From positions 1 through 36,513 of the forward strand of contig CAVEFC010000013.1 of assembly GCA_963614875.1 (NCBI GenBank): a stretch of DNA of 36,513 nucleotides, given 5' to 3'. Below, in pieces: positions 17,101 through 24,481 of this stretch (the first letter of the stretch is position 1; the number at the start of each line of letters is the position of its first letter). Origin of the DNA: CAG-841 sp963614875 (lineage in GTDB: Bacteria; Bacillota; Clostridia; Oscillospirales; CAG-272). The position numbers were made by a program, and so were the translations under genes. The notes under the pieces were generated by a model, which worked only from the letters and a program-made list of their open reading frames with translations, did no database searches and had not been told where the DNA came from.

Positions 17101-18712
17101 CTGCAGCGGCACTCTGACGGGCATAGAGCAGAAAACACCGACGACGGAGCTTCAGCCGGAGGATTACGAGGATGTCGAGTGGACGAGCTGCAATGTTCGC
17201 GGAAAGGGAATATATGTCCTCGGCCCCGTTACGGGAGGAACGCCGCTTAAAGTAAGCGATGTTGTGGTGTCTTCTGATGCTACGGCTCCCGAAGGCTATA
17301 TCAGCGTTCAGGATTTCAAAACTCCGAACAGAACAGAAGCCCACAACCTCGGCTATCTGACGACGAATTCAAAATATATTTCGAGCAAAAAGACCGTAAC
17401 TCCGGTTTATATATATCAGAACAAAACAGCGCCGGTCACAAAGAAATATATTTCGTCGATTTATGTTTCGACCTATACCATAAAGAAAGCCGTCGGCGAC
17501 GATCTTTCAAAATACGACAGCGCCACGCAGAAGATGATAAACGCAAGCGGCAGTGATTACTGTATTCAGAATCTTCTGGCGCAATGCACAGACGAAATCG
17601 TTATGGTTGACCTGTCAAACGAAAGATCGAAGACGTTTTATTCAAATCCGGACGCGGTAAGCGACAAGGCTTCCTATATCGGAGTATCGAGAACCGATTC
17701 GGAGCCTGACGCAATCACCGGTATAATAAGATACGTTACCGACAAAACAACCGTGCCTCCGACAATTCAGGTCGGCGGAGCGACCTATATAAAGGCGGGC
17801 GATATGATATACGATCCGCAGGGCTCGTATTATCTGTACTATACGACCTCCGCGGCGGCAAGCCCCGGTATGCCGATTACGGATATCAGCATAAGCGCGG
17901 ACGTTTTTGACGGCGAAAAGGCTACCGCTATGACGGTGAATTCCGTTGACGGCAGCGGAACATCCGCAGATGACGACGCGGCGGAGCTTTACGGAGATCC
18001 GAACGAAACATATTTTATCCATATGTCATACAAGGATACCGCCACAATGATGGGCGCAATCTATATCGGTCACGGAAAAACCGCAAAGGAAGCGCAATGC
18101 AACCTTCTGACGCTCGGCTGTAACATCTGCGTCGATATGGACATCAACGGCAATACCGGCGGAGAATATATATATATCGGATATTCGAGATATACTCTGA
18201 AGCCGACCGAAATAAGAAAGGGCGTTGCAAAAAGCGCCGTAAGAGATATAGTTCTGACGGTGGGCGAAGCGCATCAGAAAGAGCTGATAATAAACGGCGT
18301 AAAATACAGAAGCGCGGTTGACGAATATACCTCCGTGAAAAATTATGACGGAGTAAAAGCGGTATCGCTCAATTCCGGCACGGGCGGAAAGCAGATATAT
18401 CTTTACTATTCAACGACCATGACAAAGGATACGCCCTATCCTATCGCAAAGCTCGGGCTTGCGTGCAGAGATTACGGTATGATAAACGACAATTACAACA
18501 CATGGGAGCATATTTTCGATATAAACGGCAACCGTGTAAATCTCAACGAGGGCGTTGTTGCGACCATCGACAACGGAAAACACATTACAGACAACCGTAT
18601 ATATCTCTATGCGAGCAGAACGGAAAATGCCGTAAAAGAAAGCGCTCGGGCGTTTACAAATCCGATAAGCAACGAATTTATAGTGTATGATGTCTATATG
18701 AAAGGAGAGTAA
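14105..18712 (+). CDS. Giant (1,535 aa) multi-repeat MABP-like surface protein with a central membrane bundle
   Basis: Start ATG behind AAGGGAG within the end of the previous gene. A signal-anchor lies at about residues 10-30. A first beta unit follows at 44-110 (YVSEVRIFDG, KKNINHSADG, IYVLGYTTT, EGITNI), then a helical region ending in a WIGTDQTVYNQKVAVTNDA block matching the GVDR block of the paralogues. A glycine-rich hydrophobic stretch at about 459-553 could form three or four membrane helices. After FTPIPTVIFD (about 559-568) comes nearly 1,000 residues of beta-rich units. These include NALYTTKSKYAGDPI, YTYLGYATTTNPDDAITDI, YLYYTTSAAASPGMPITDI, VDMDINGNTGGEYIYIGY and KQIYLYYST. There is no C-terminal membrane segment or wall-sorting motif, unlike its neighbours, so this large array would hang from the central bundle. 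The four-base spacing to the next gene suggests coupling. Confidence 0.85.
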   Translation: MTKISKNKVHFILSLVSVLLLVAIGFTVYGFDFGAVYTAAGATYVSEVRIFDGNSLDEAVKKCEDAGFIAVKKNINHSADGDKKENGIYVLGYTTTDNADEGITNISMLQMNSGYQDYTYGDIAERAMEKLGNVPTELSYAVKEFAENYKKQSPAAISALRTLNCYHIDELDNIKLGDYMVSDDCTVDFIKKLLSRSSTSMVSTFCNALVAGVADYGEENWAARLGSSDVKEKLKNADNDRALDVQYKVLATELVSSLQAFSNGYNAAVKRYEENGGKLQTIEDDTKKSTEISEQTVTDKTTGGKIKSENGDAMYLSAYDVLNGYNYDETTKLGDYIVSLGNSSYDEIENLRKIYPLVDSLTDGQVATMRLSGVAFSAFYLVNEKGLIDETDKQIEPIIKEIKKYTGSDSMSIWIGTDQTVYNQKVAVTNDAYRANSAGQIYNTLTTPDGVDTFLSEALSKLELIQLVVGVGWILTCVTAGIINAAIGFSAAYVGVSSSVWAICCAGIGAGAVGSILGIIGCAFIILNYIALAALVIVLIALLVKYLWDLFTDDDAEEFTPIPTVIFDIAQNRYVRYDVVTQDGSPANINGANARRWNALYTTKSKYAGDPICASGMFGLITVQYDDNITPLGYKPVKCFGEVGAANLNANSRSDSSSVYMFCRTTTSEINDGETTKTDDGTLYISKLSLSVESSETAAKAALTKSGYKVLDVNLTPVTASLKKYTYLGYATTTNPDDAITDIRISPRNSSDAYLFGNASYTSCGTTPTGDTLYYTSYKSAGSPILADIVVKYTLDDVPEGYEPVNMFCGGNAYNLNIGSEVDNVVERDHRSQTYEHWNDRGSYLYFKPSVSYTDGEEYISGIVLVAGNGTGKLNNSADHYIKALKLNKLSDLSLTHAALLQLPTEAHGMVSEERWATNVETYICYTTTHNPYRAIYGIRSYTAAPGNYSVPVYLGTATAGSYAVCDVMFELPYLVSGGSSPELYLRGIYETHSYQFASCSGTLTGIEQKTPTTELQPEDYEDVEWTSCNVRGKGIYVLGPVTGGTPLKVSDVVVSSDATAPEGYISVQDFKTPNRTEAHNLGYLTTNSKYISSKKTVTPVYIYQNKTAPVTKKYISSIYVSTYTIKKAVGDDLSKYDSATQKMINASGSDYCIQNLLAQCTDEIVMVDLSNERSKTFYSNPDAVSDKASYIGVSRTDSEPDAITGIIRYVTDKTTVPPTIQVGGATYIKAGDMIYDPQGSYYLYYTTSAAASPGMPITDISISADVFDGEKATAMTVNSVDGSGTSADDDAAELYGDPNETYFIHMSYKDTATMMGAIYIGHGKTAKEAQCNLLTLGCNICVDMDINGNTGGEYIYIGYSRYTLKPTEIRKGVAKSAVRDIVLTVGEAHQKELIINGVKYRSAVDEYTSVKNYDGVKAVSLNSGTGGKQIYLYYSTTMTKDTPYPIAKLGLACRDYGMINDNYNTWEHIFDINGNRVNLNEGVVATIDNGKHITDNRIYLYASRTENAVKESARAFTNPISNEFIVYDVYMKGE

Positions 18713-18715
18713 AAT

Positions 18716-20038
18716 ATGAAAAAAACAAAAATTATTTATTCTCTCCTTTGTATGATAGGCGTGATTGCGATCATTGCGCTGTCAACCTCGTTCTTTTCGG
18801 CAAACGCCGCAGGCGAGGACGACGGCGGGAGCGCGGGCGAATATGTCTACACCTTCAACGTAAAGGTGGATAATCCCTGCAACGCGACAACAATGAGCGA
18901 AACCGATATAAACGTTCTGTACTTTGAATATTATTATAACGGTCAGAACGGCTATCAGAGCGAGAAAAAGGAAACCTTCGATCTGTCAAGAAAGGGCTCG
19001 GAAATTCAGCATACGGACTTCTGGATAGAGCATTTTATCAGACAGAACGATTTCGAATGTAACACAAGCTTTGACGTAACCCTGCCGGGCAAGCTGAGCA
19101 AGGTGTTCATAAAGCTGAATATGGACGGCGGAGAAAGACTTTCCTTTACTGTCGAAAGCATTTATTGCAACGGTAAAAGAATAAACAGCAATACCGATTA
19201 TGTTTCGTCCGCATATTACGATTCGACAGCCACCATTTACTGTTCGATGGAAAAATCGGTCATTGACGAAAAAAACTCGCCGTATTTCAGCGAGCATGAA
19301 AGCTTTGAAATCACCGAAAAGCAGATGAACGATATTGTAAACGGTCTTGACGACGGCAAAGCTTATGAAGGGCAGTTCAGAGATCAATACAATGCCGTTA
19401 TAGATACGGCTGTCCTTAAAAACTGTATTGCCTCGTCCGACGGGGATATCAATCAGTATTTTTCTCACCGTGATGAAGAAAGTATGTATGAATATACCTT
19501 CTGCTTCAACGTTGAAAATCCGATTGATGTGGACAGCGCCGACTTTAACGAGGTTGAAAAGTTTTACTTTGAAATCAGATATAAGGACAAAAACGGCTAC
19601 GGCGACGAAAAAACATATAAGCTTGATATGTCATACGACGCGGGGCTCAAACGCAACCTGAACCAGAAATATCTCAGCTACTTTGAGCGCTACGACGATA
19701 ACGCATATCAGACGCAGTTTTCTCTCTGGGTGCCGGGCATAGTGACAGAGGTCAAATGCACGCTCAATATGAGAGGCGAAAAGCTATGCTTCTATCTTGA
19801 AAAAATACTGCTCGGCTCTCTGGCGGTGAACAGGAACAGAGATTATGTTTCTTCCGTGTATTTCGATTCGAGCATGAGCGTAAAATGCGCCACTCCCTCT
19901 TCACAGATTGTTTTGGGCGAAAAAAATCTGCCAGAATACTATGATGCAAGCCTGACCGACCAGTACGGCGCGATAGTATCGGAGCTTTTGTTTACAAAAG
20001 CAAAGGAAAATCCGCAGAGATACCTGTATCACAAATAA
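18716..20038 (+). CDS. Secreted two-repeat protein of unknown family, last gene of the surface block
   Basis: Start ATG behind AAGGAGAG, three bases after the preceding stop. The 440-residue protein has a signal peptide (about 1-31, SLLCMIGVIAIIALSTSFFSANA) and no later membrane segment. It contains an internal duplication at about residues 42-235 and 254-437. Each copy runs YTFNVKVDNP or YTFCFNVENP, YYNGQNGYQSEKK or RYKDKNGYGDEKT, TLPGKLSKVFIKLNMDGGERL or VPGIVTEVKCTLNMRGEKL, RDYVSSVYFDSS, and DQYNAVI or DQYGAIV. The all-beta pattern, with a W-IEHF or F-ER-D region and a final aromatic strand, is loosely like PLAT/LH2-type sandwiches, but I would not assign that family. It could be a soluble ligand or partner of the anchored proteins encoded upstream. 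No terminator is obvious after it. Confidence 0.8.
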   Translation: MKKTKIIYSLLCMIGVIAIIALSTSFFSANAAGEDDGGSAGEYVYTFNVKVDNPCNATTMSETDINVLYFEYYYNGQNGYQSEKKETFDLSRKGSEIQHTDFWIEHFIRQNDFECNTSFDVTLPGKLSKVFIKLNMDGGERLSFTVESIYCNGKRINSNTDYVSSAYYDSTATIYCSMEKSVIDEKNSPYFSEHESFEITEKQMNDIVNGLDDGKAYEGQFRDQYNAVIDTAVLKNCIASSDGDINQYFSHRDEESMYEYTFCFNVENPIDVDSADFNEVEKFYFEIRYKDKNGYGDEKTYKLDMSYDAGLKRNLNQKYLSYFERYDDNAYQTQFSLWVPGIVTEVKCTLNMRGEKLCFYLEKILLGSLAVNRNRDYVSSVYFDSSMSVKCATPSSQIVLGEKNLPEYYDASLTDQYGAIVSELLFTKAKENPQRYLYHK

Positions 20039-20410
20039 AGCATAATATTAATCCCCCACACCATTTTAATGATTATAAAAGAAAAAACACCAAAGGGTGT
20101 TGACAATAACACCGTATGGTGTTATAATGCTGATAAGAAGTGGTATCAGAAATAGATTTTTGCCACTTCAAGTTGCTTGCATGCGAGTGTTGCTAAATTA
20201 TTTTAGGCGCGTGCGGGATTTTCAAAATATATGATAATGGAGGGAATACATGTGATTTGATGTGATGGCGCGGTTAAAAGGCGGGGGAATTTCATTTAAA
20301 CCTACGCTGAAAAATTGACGGATTCAAAAAGATAAGCTGACAAACAGCGTTCAGCAGCAATTTTATTTTATTACGTCTGTTTATTTCAGACAAAAAGTAA
20401 GGAGGCTTTT
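20039..20410. other. Intergenic region and long untranslated leader
   Basis: Besides the operator-promoter, this gap contains about 275 bases between the predicted transcription start (near 20136) and the next gene. Seven-base complementary arms GAAGTGG (20137-20143) and CCACTTC (20163-20169) could fold at the 5' end of the RNA. GTCTG/CAGAC (20375-20391) could fold just before the ribosome binding site. A GGAGGG near 20239 is followed by ATG TGA, so no peptide is made there. I see no known riboswitch. Confidence 0.5.
20086..20128 (+). promoter_or_regulatory. Consensus promoter with two identical palindromic operators
   Basis: TTGACA (20100-20105), a 17-base spacer and TATAAT (20123-20128) form a perfect sigma-A promoter. 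Two 16-bp palindromes with the same arms, AACACC-N4-GGTGTT, lie at 20086-20101 and 20108-20123. They are spaced 22 bp centre to centre, one touching the -35 box and one filling the spacer up to the -10 box. This geometry is typical of a tightly repressed promoter bound by a dimeric helix-turn-helix regulator (two turns of helix apart). The regulator is not encoded nearby. Confidence 0.85.
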
Positions 20411-21151
20411 ATGTATATTATCGATGCTAGCTTGAGGAGTGCATTTTATAGTGCATTGGTGCTTCCGGGTCGGCGGGCAATTAAGACTTTAAAAAGTTAT
20501 CCGTTTTCAAATAGAAAGATTACAAATGTGCAAGATATTGAGCTTGCCATTACTGAAATATATAATTCGGGGATAATATTCCCGAGAGGATTATTGGCAA
20601 AAAGGGCTGGTACACCAAATGTTTCTTCAATAATTTCGGGATTAGGAAATAAAGTGTATAATTATTTCAACCAAAAACCTAACACATCAAATAATCAGCA
20701 AAATTTTGATAAATTTCACGATGATTTGTGTCAGTATTTTATAAGTAGTCTTAATGCTCAACGAAGCCGGATCGGACTCGTCGATATTACTTATGGGCAG
20801 GCTCAAAAGCTGATAAACGTCATGTTTAAGTATTTATCTTGTTATGGTGATTATAACAACTTTGCGGATTTATTTTCTTATTGCCACATGCCTATTGATA
20901 CAATAATATTGGATTCACTTGGCAGTTATTATGGCGTTAAAAGTATTTCATCCAAGAGATATAAAGGAAAATGTTGGACAAAATTTGATCGTTCTACATA
21001 TATGAGTTTGGTAAGTGATTACCGCAGCGCCATTAGTGGTTTGAAAGGAAACCATTCTTACTTGGCTGTAGAATTTTATATTTGGCAAGGGGTTACCAAA
21101 TTCCCTCCAAATGGTCTCCATGCGACGCCAATTTCAGACTTTTATTCATGA
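20411..21151 (+). CDS. Orphan hypothetical protein, AT-rich, probably acquired
   Basis: ATG is preceded by AAGGAGG at 20399-20405. The 246-residue soluble protein has no signal peptide or membrane segment. Its core, ITYGQAQKLINVMFKYLSCYG, then SYCHMPIDTIILDSL, then W-KFDRSTYMSLVSDYRSAI and LAVEFYIWQG, resembles a scattered family of short helical hypothetical proteins with an AQK...KYL...CP/MPID arrangement. I do not know a function for them. Base composition and codon use (many AT-ending codons such as TTA, AAT, TAT) differ sharply from the flanking genes. It stands alone between the operator-promoter and a strong terminator, which fits a small transferred cassette. A defence or toxin-type role is possible but unsupported. 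Confidence 0.75.
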   Translation: MYIIDASLRSAFYSALVLPGRRAIKTLKSYPFSNRKITNVQDIELAITEIYNSGIIFPRGLLAKRAGTPNVSSIISGLGNKVYNYFNQKPNTSNNQQNFDKFHDDLCQYFISSLNAQRSRIGLVDITYGQAQKLINVMFKYLSCYGDYNNFADLFSYCHMPIDTIILDSLGSYYGVKSISSKRYKGKCWTKFDRSTYMSLVSDYRSAISGLKGNHSYLAVEFYIWQGVTKFPPNGLHATPISDFYS

Positions 21152-21165
21152 ATTCAAAAACAAAT

Positions 21166-21199
21166 AAAAAAATCACTTGCAAAAGCAAGTGATTTTTTT
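21166..21199. terminator. Bidirectional intrinsic terminator
   Basis: A near-perfect hairpin, AATCACTTGC-AAAA-GCAAGTGATT, is flanked by an A-run on the left and a T-run on the right, so it can stop transcription in both directions. It separates the plus-strand orphan gene from the convergent minus-strand operon. Confidence 0.9.
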
Positions 21200-21207
21200 G
21201 CTTATTT

Positions 21208-22098
21208 TCACACCCTTACACAGTATGCCGGGTCGATCTTACAAAGTTCTTTGTAGGTGTCGATTTCTGCGATGTCGTCAAAGCTGCATTCGCGGACGGC
21301 GATTTTATACTGCTCGGGGAAATAATCGAAGGCGACCTGATCCCAATAGCGTTCCTTTCCGCCGGGGAAGTTATAAACCTGTTCGATATGCTTTCCGAGA
21401 CGTGCGCCGTCTTCGGCGTTCCAATACGATATGCCGAACATATGATAGCAGTTTATTCCGCCTATCGTCATTTTGGATATATAGCCGTTTTTGCAGGTGA
21501 AGCACCAATCGTCCGTTTTTTCAACGGGAACGCCGAGATAATTTGTCTGATACTGATATTTTCTTATAAGGTCGGGATTGTAAAGAAGAAGATCGGCTTC
21601 GCATATATATGCGTTTTGCAGATGCTCACGGGCGCACATTATCGAAGAAATATTGTTTGCTTCATTATAAAAAGGATTATCAATAAGCGTTATGCTCGGA
21701 TATTTTATAAGCAACTGATCAAACTGTTCGGCAAGATAGCCGCGGATAAGATAAATTTCTTCTATTCCGACGGCAATAAGCGCGTCGAGGAGGCTGTCTA
21801 TTATCCGTTTGCCGTTTACGCGGACAAGAGGCTTGGGGGTATTCAGCGTGACGGGAACAAGTCGCGAACCGAAGCCTGCCGCCATTATGACCGCACGCTT
21901 CACGCGATAAGGTTCAAGCGCTTCAAGACCTTTTTTTGTGATATGTCCGTCATTGCAGAAGCCGAGAGAAATAAGCTCGCCGAAGGTTTTATTTACCGCG
22001 CCGAGCGACATTCCCGCTTTTTTGGCAAGCAGTCGTTGAGTGGACGCAGGCGAGCGTTCAAGCTCGGAAAGAATATCAAACTGTTTTTTTGTCAGCAT
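21208..22098 (-). CDS. Winged-helix / LicC-like CTP nucleotidyltransferase fusion
   Basis: The 296-residue cytosolic protein has a MarR-like winged helix at residues 1-62 (LTKKQFDILSELERSP, STQRLLAKKAGMSLGAVNK, GHITKKGLEAL). A nucleotidyltransferase domain follows from about residue 66. The signature MAAGFGSRL-P-T-NTPKPL (72-91), the ANNISS segment (147-152), EAD at 167-169 and the late FGISYWN and YWDQ motifs closely match pneumococcal LicC (CTP:phosphocholine cytidylyltransferase). They also fit the related PntC enzymes acting on 2-aminoethylphosphonate. It would make CDP-choline or CMP-aminoethylphosphonate for transfer to surface glycans or lipids. It is the last gene of a transporter operon, with its start 4 bases from the permease stop (RBS AAGGT). 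The substrate is inferred from the transporter type. The winged helix may be regulatory. Confidence 0.85.
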   Translation of the reverse strand: MLTKKQFDILSELERSPASTQRLLAKKAGMSLGAVNKTFGELISLGFCNDGHITKKGLEALEPYRVKRAVIMAAGFGSRLVPVTLNTPKPLVRVNGKRIIDSLLDALIAVGIEEIYLIRGYLAEQFDQLLIKYPSITLIDNPFYNEANNISSIMCAREHLQNAYICEADLLLYNPDLIRKYQYQTNYLGVPVEKTDDWCFTCKNGYISKMTIGGINCYHMFGISYWNAEDGARLGKHIEQVYNFPGGKERYWDQVAFDYFPEQYKIAVRECSFDDIAEIDTYKELCKIDPAYCVRV

Positions 22099-22102
22099 AA
22101 AT

Positions 22103-23713
22103 TTACCTTGATCCCGATCTGCGAAATTTTCGTTTCAGCAGACCGATGATACCTTTCATTAAAAGATTTACGAAAAGAATGATAAGCGCAACTATTGCGG
22201 GCGGCGCAAGCGATGTCTGAGAGGCGTCGAAGCGGGGCAGCATAAGCGCAAAAAGCTCCGTGCGATAATTTGTAAGAAACGATACGGCGGAAATCGTCAT
22301 CATTGAGTTTATGAAAAAATATGCAAACATTTCCGCAAGAGTGCCTTTTATCTGCGGCGCGATAACATCGCAAAGCAGTCGCACCTTGCTTATTCCGAGC
22401 GTGGCGCTCACCGCTTCAAGCTCCAAGGGAAGCTTTCCGAGACTGTTGTAGACCATAAGATACGGAGAAGCGAAAAAGTGTACCGTATTCACAAGCACAA
22501 GGATTGCGAAGGTTCCGTATATGAATGTCGCCTTGAAAAACAGCACATACGAAAGTCCGAGCACGATTCCGGGAATTGCAAGCGAGGTTATCGCGAGCAG
22601 ATGAAGCGCGCTCGATACGGGAGATTTGGATCGTGCCGTAAGATAAGCGCACAGAAACGCGCACAGCGTGCCGACAAACGCCACAAGCAGCGCGACCATA
22701 ATCGAATGACCGAGATATTCAAGTCCGTTTTTCTGTCCCATAACGGTCGAAAGCTGACGAAGCGAAAAGGTATTGTCAAGCGGGTAATTTGCCGAAAACG
22801 CAACCGGCACAAAGGACAGAATCGGCAAAAGAACGAATGTAGCCGTTACGGCGAGAATTATATAAGCTATGGCTTTCTTTGCGCATGTTCCCGACGCGGC
22901 AAAGGGCTTGGCGGACGAATTTCCGATCTTATCCTTTCCGGAGAGCAGATCGAAAAGAAACGCCGCAATTGCGGGGAGGAGAAGTATGAGTCCGAAAACG
23001 CTGCCTTTTCCGTAATTCATACGGTGAATGGTTTCCTCATACATAAGCACGGGAAGCGTTTTATACATTCCGCCGACCATAAGCGGAACGCCGTAATCGG
23101 TTATTATTGCGGTGAATACCGCAAACACAACGCTTATCATCGGCTTTCTGAGGTACGGCAGGGTGATTGCGAAAAAGCGGTTTTTCTTCGGAATTCCGAG
23201 CGTCTGCGCCGCTTCGTAGGGCGTGCTGTCTTCATAACGGAGAATATCGGATATCATAAGATACGCAATGGGAAAAGCGTACATCATAGAGCCGAAAACT
23301 ATTCCGTGAAAGCCGTAGATACTTCCGTGCAAGCCCAAAAGCTTTTTCAGAATTCCGTTGTCGCCGAAAAGAATCATAAGTCCCGTTCCGTGCGATATCG
23401 ACGGAATGAGCATGGGAACAACGAGCAGAATATCAAAAAGCGCCGTAAGACGAATTCCCGTGCGGTTCACGCACCACGCCGCGACAAAAGCGACGATAAT
23501 CGAAAGCGCGGTAGCCGTCAGAGATACTTTCAGCGAATTGAAAATTGCCGGCACTGTCTGCGGATGAGAAAAAATCGCCGGAATATCGGCATTTTTAAGG
23601 TTTGTCATCACCGATATCAGAGGGAGAAGCACCGAGAAAAGAAAAAACAATCCCAGAATAAGCGATGTGACCGTGCCGAACGTTTTTCTTCGGGCGTATG
23701 TATTTGACTTCAT
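22103..23713 (-). CDS. Fused ABC permease, Fe3+/2-aminoethylphosphonate transporter type
   Basis: The 536-residue polytopic protein contains two binding-protein-dependent permease halves in one chain, about 12 membrane segments. Each half has an EAA-like loop: YEAAQTLGIPKKNRFFAITLPYLRKP near residues 167-192 and ELEAVSATLGISKVRLLCDVIAPQIKG near 430-456. This fused arrangement is typical of FbpB/AfuB and of the PhnU-PhnV-like permeases annotated for 2-aminoethylphosphonate. Start ATG follows GGAGG with an 8-base gap, 15 bases after the ATPase gene. It works with the ATPase and lipoprotein encoded upstream. The LicC/PntC-like gene downstream favours an organophosphonate or choline-type substrate over iron, but sequence alone does not settle this. 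Confidence 0.85.
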   Translation of the reverse strand: MKSNTYARRKTFGTVTSLILGLFFLFSVLLPLISVMTNLKNADIPAIFSHPQTVPAIFNSLKVSLTATALSIIVAFVAAWCVNRTGIRLTALFDILLVVPMLIPSISHGTGLMILFGDNGILKKLLGLHGSIYGFHGIVFGSMMYAFPIAYLMISDILRYEDSTPYEAAQTLGIPKKNRFFAITLPYLRKPMISVVFAVFTAIITDYGVPLMVGGMYKTLPVLMYEETIHRMNYGKGSVFGLILLLPAIAAFLFDLLSGKDKIGNSSAKPFAASGTCAKKAIAYIILAVTATFVLLPILSFVPVAFSANYPLDNTFSLRQLSTVMGQKNGLEYLGHSIMVALLVAFVGTLCAFLCAYLTARSKSPVSSALHLLAITSLAIPGIVLGLSYVLFFKATFIYGTFAILVLVNTVHFFASPYLMVYNSLGKLPLELEAVSATLGISKVRLLCDVIAPQIKGTLAEMFAYFFINSMMTISAVSFLTNYRTELFALMLPRFDASQTSLAPPAIVALIILFVNLLMKGIIGLLKRKFRRSGSR

Positions 23714-23728
23714 AACGTACCTCCGCCG

Positions 23729-24481
23729 TCAGCGCATATAGCGTGAAAGCGAATCTGTTTTTGCTTTCAGATTGCTTATTACGAATTCGCTTACATAGTC
23801 GTCCGCGGGCTTGTCCAGAATTTCTTCCGGAGTGCCGAGCTGATGTATCTGCGCCTCGCCCATAACCATTATCCTGTCCGAAAGGGCAAAGGCTTCCTCC
23901 TGATCGTGAGTGATATATATCATCGTAGTGCCGAAGGTTTTCTGAATTTCCTTGAGCTGAACGCGGAGCGCAAGCCTTGTCGCAACGTCAAGCGCACTCA
24001 TAGGCTCGTCGAAAAGGATTATTTTCGGTCTGAGGGCAAGCGTTCTTGCGATGGCAACGCGCTGCTGCTGACCGCCCGACATCTCCGACGGATATTTGTT
24101 TATATGCTCGGAAAGCCCGACAAGCCGGAGCAGCTCCTCGGCGCGCTCTTTTGCGCCCGATTTCAGTTCTGGCTTGAATTTCATTGCGTATGAAACGTTT
24201 TTCAGCGCCGTCATATTTTCAAAAAGGGCGTAATTCTGAAAAACTATCCCCATTTCGCGCGCGTCGGGGGAGGCGTGGGTGATATCTTTGCCTTCGAGAA
24301 ATATCTGCCCCGAATCGGGAGCGATAAGTCCTATAAGCAGGCGCAGAAGCGTTGTTTTTCCGCAGCCGGACGGTCCGAGAATGGAGAGAAATTCTCCGTC
24401 CTCCACCGAAAAGCTGACGTGGTCGAGCGCAAGCTTGCTTTTATAGCGTTTTGTAAGTTCGTTTATTCTCAATATTTCCAT
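23729..24481 (-). CDS. ABC transporter ATPase (PotA/FbpC/PhnT type)
   Basis: The 250-residue cytosolic ATPase has Walker A GPSGCGKTT (about residues 36-44), the Q-loop in VFQNYALFENMT, signature MSGGQQQRVAIARTLA, Walker B IILFDEPMSALD and H-loop THDQ. It lacks the C-terminal TOBE regulatory domain found in longer PotA/FbpC proteins, ending soon after YVSEFVISNLK. It overlaps the preceding binding-protein gene by 13 bases. It is predicted to energise the fused permease encoded next, as part of the same importer. Confidence 0.9.
   Translation of the reverse strand: MEILRINELTKRYKSKLALDHVSFSVEDGEFLSILGPSGCGKTTLLRLLIGLIAPDSGQIFLEGKDITHASPDAREMGIVFQNYALFENMTALKNVSYAMKFKPELKSGAKERAEELLRLVGLSEHINKYPSEMSGGQQQRVAIARTLALRPKIILFDEPMSALDVATRLALRVQLKEIQKTFGTTMIYITHDQEEAFALSDRIMVMGEAQIHQLGTPEEILDKPADDYVSEFVISNLKAKTDSLSRYMR

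Noticed and set aside
3603..18712. MACPF/pore-forming toxin proteins
   Set aside because: Beta-prism-like modules accompany some MACPF proteins, but no MACPF Tyr/Trp-Gly signature or paired membrane-hairpin clusters could be seen.
20239..20258. Short coding start behind GGAGGG
   Set aside because: The ATG is immediately followed by TGA, so no peptide is encoded.
22478..23707. 409-codon plus-strand ORF
   Set aside because: Antisense to the fused permease; its composition is dominated by Arg, Lys, His and Asn with no domain pattern.
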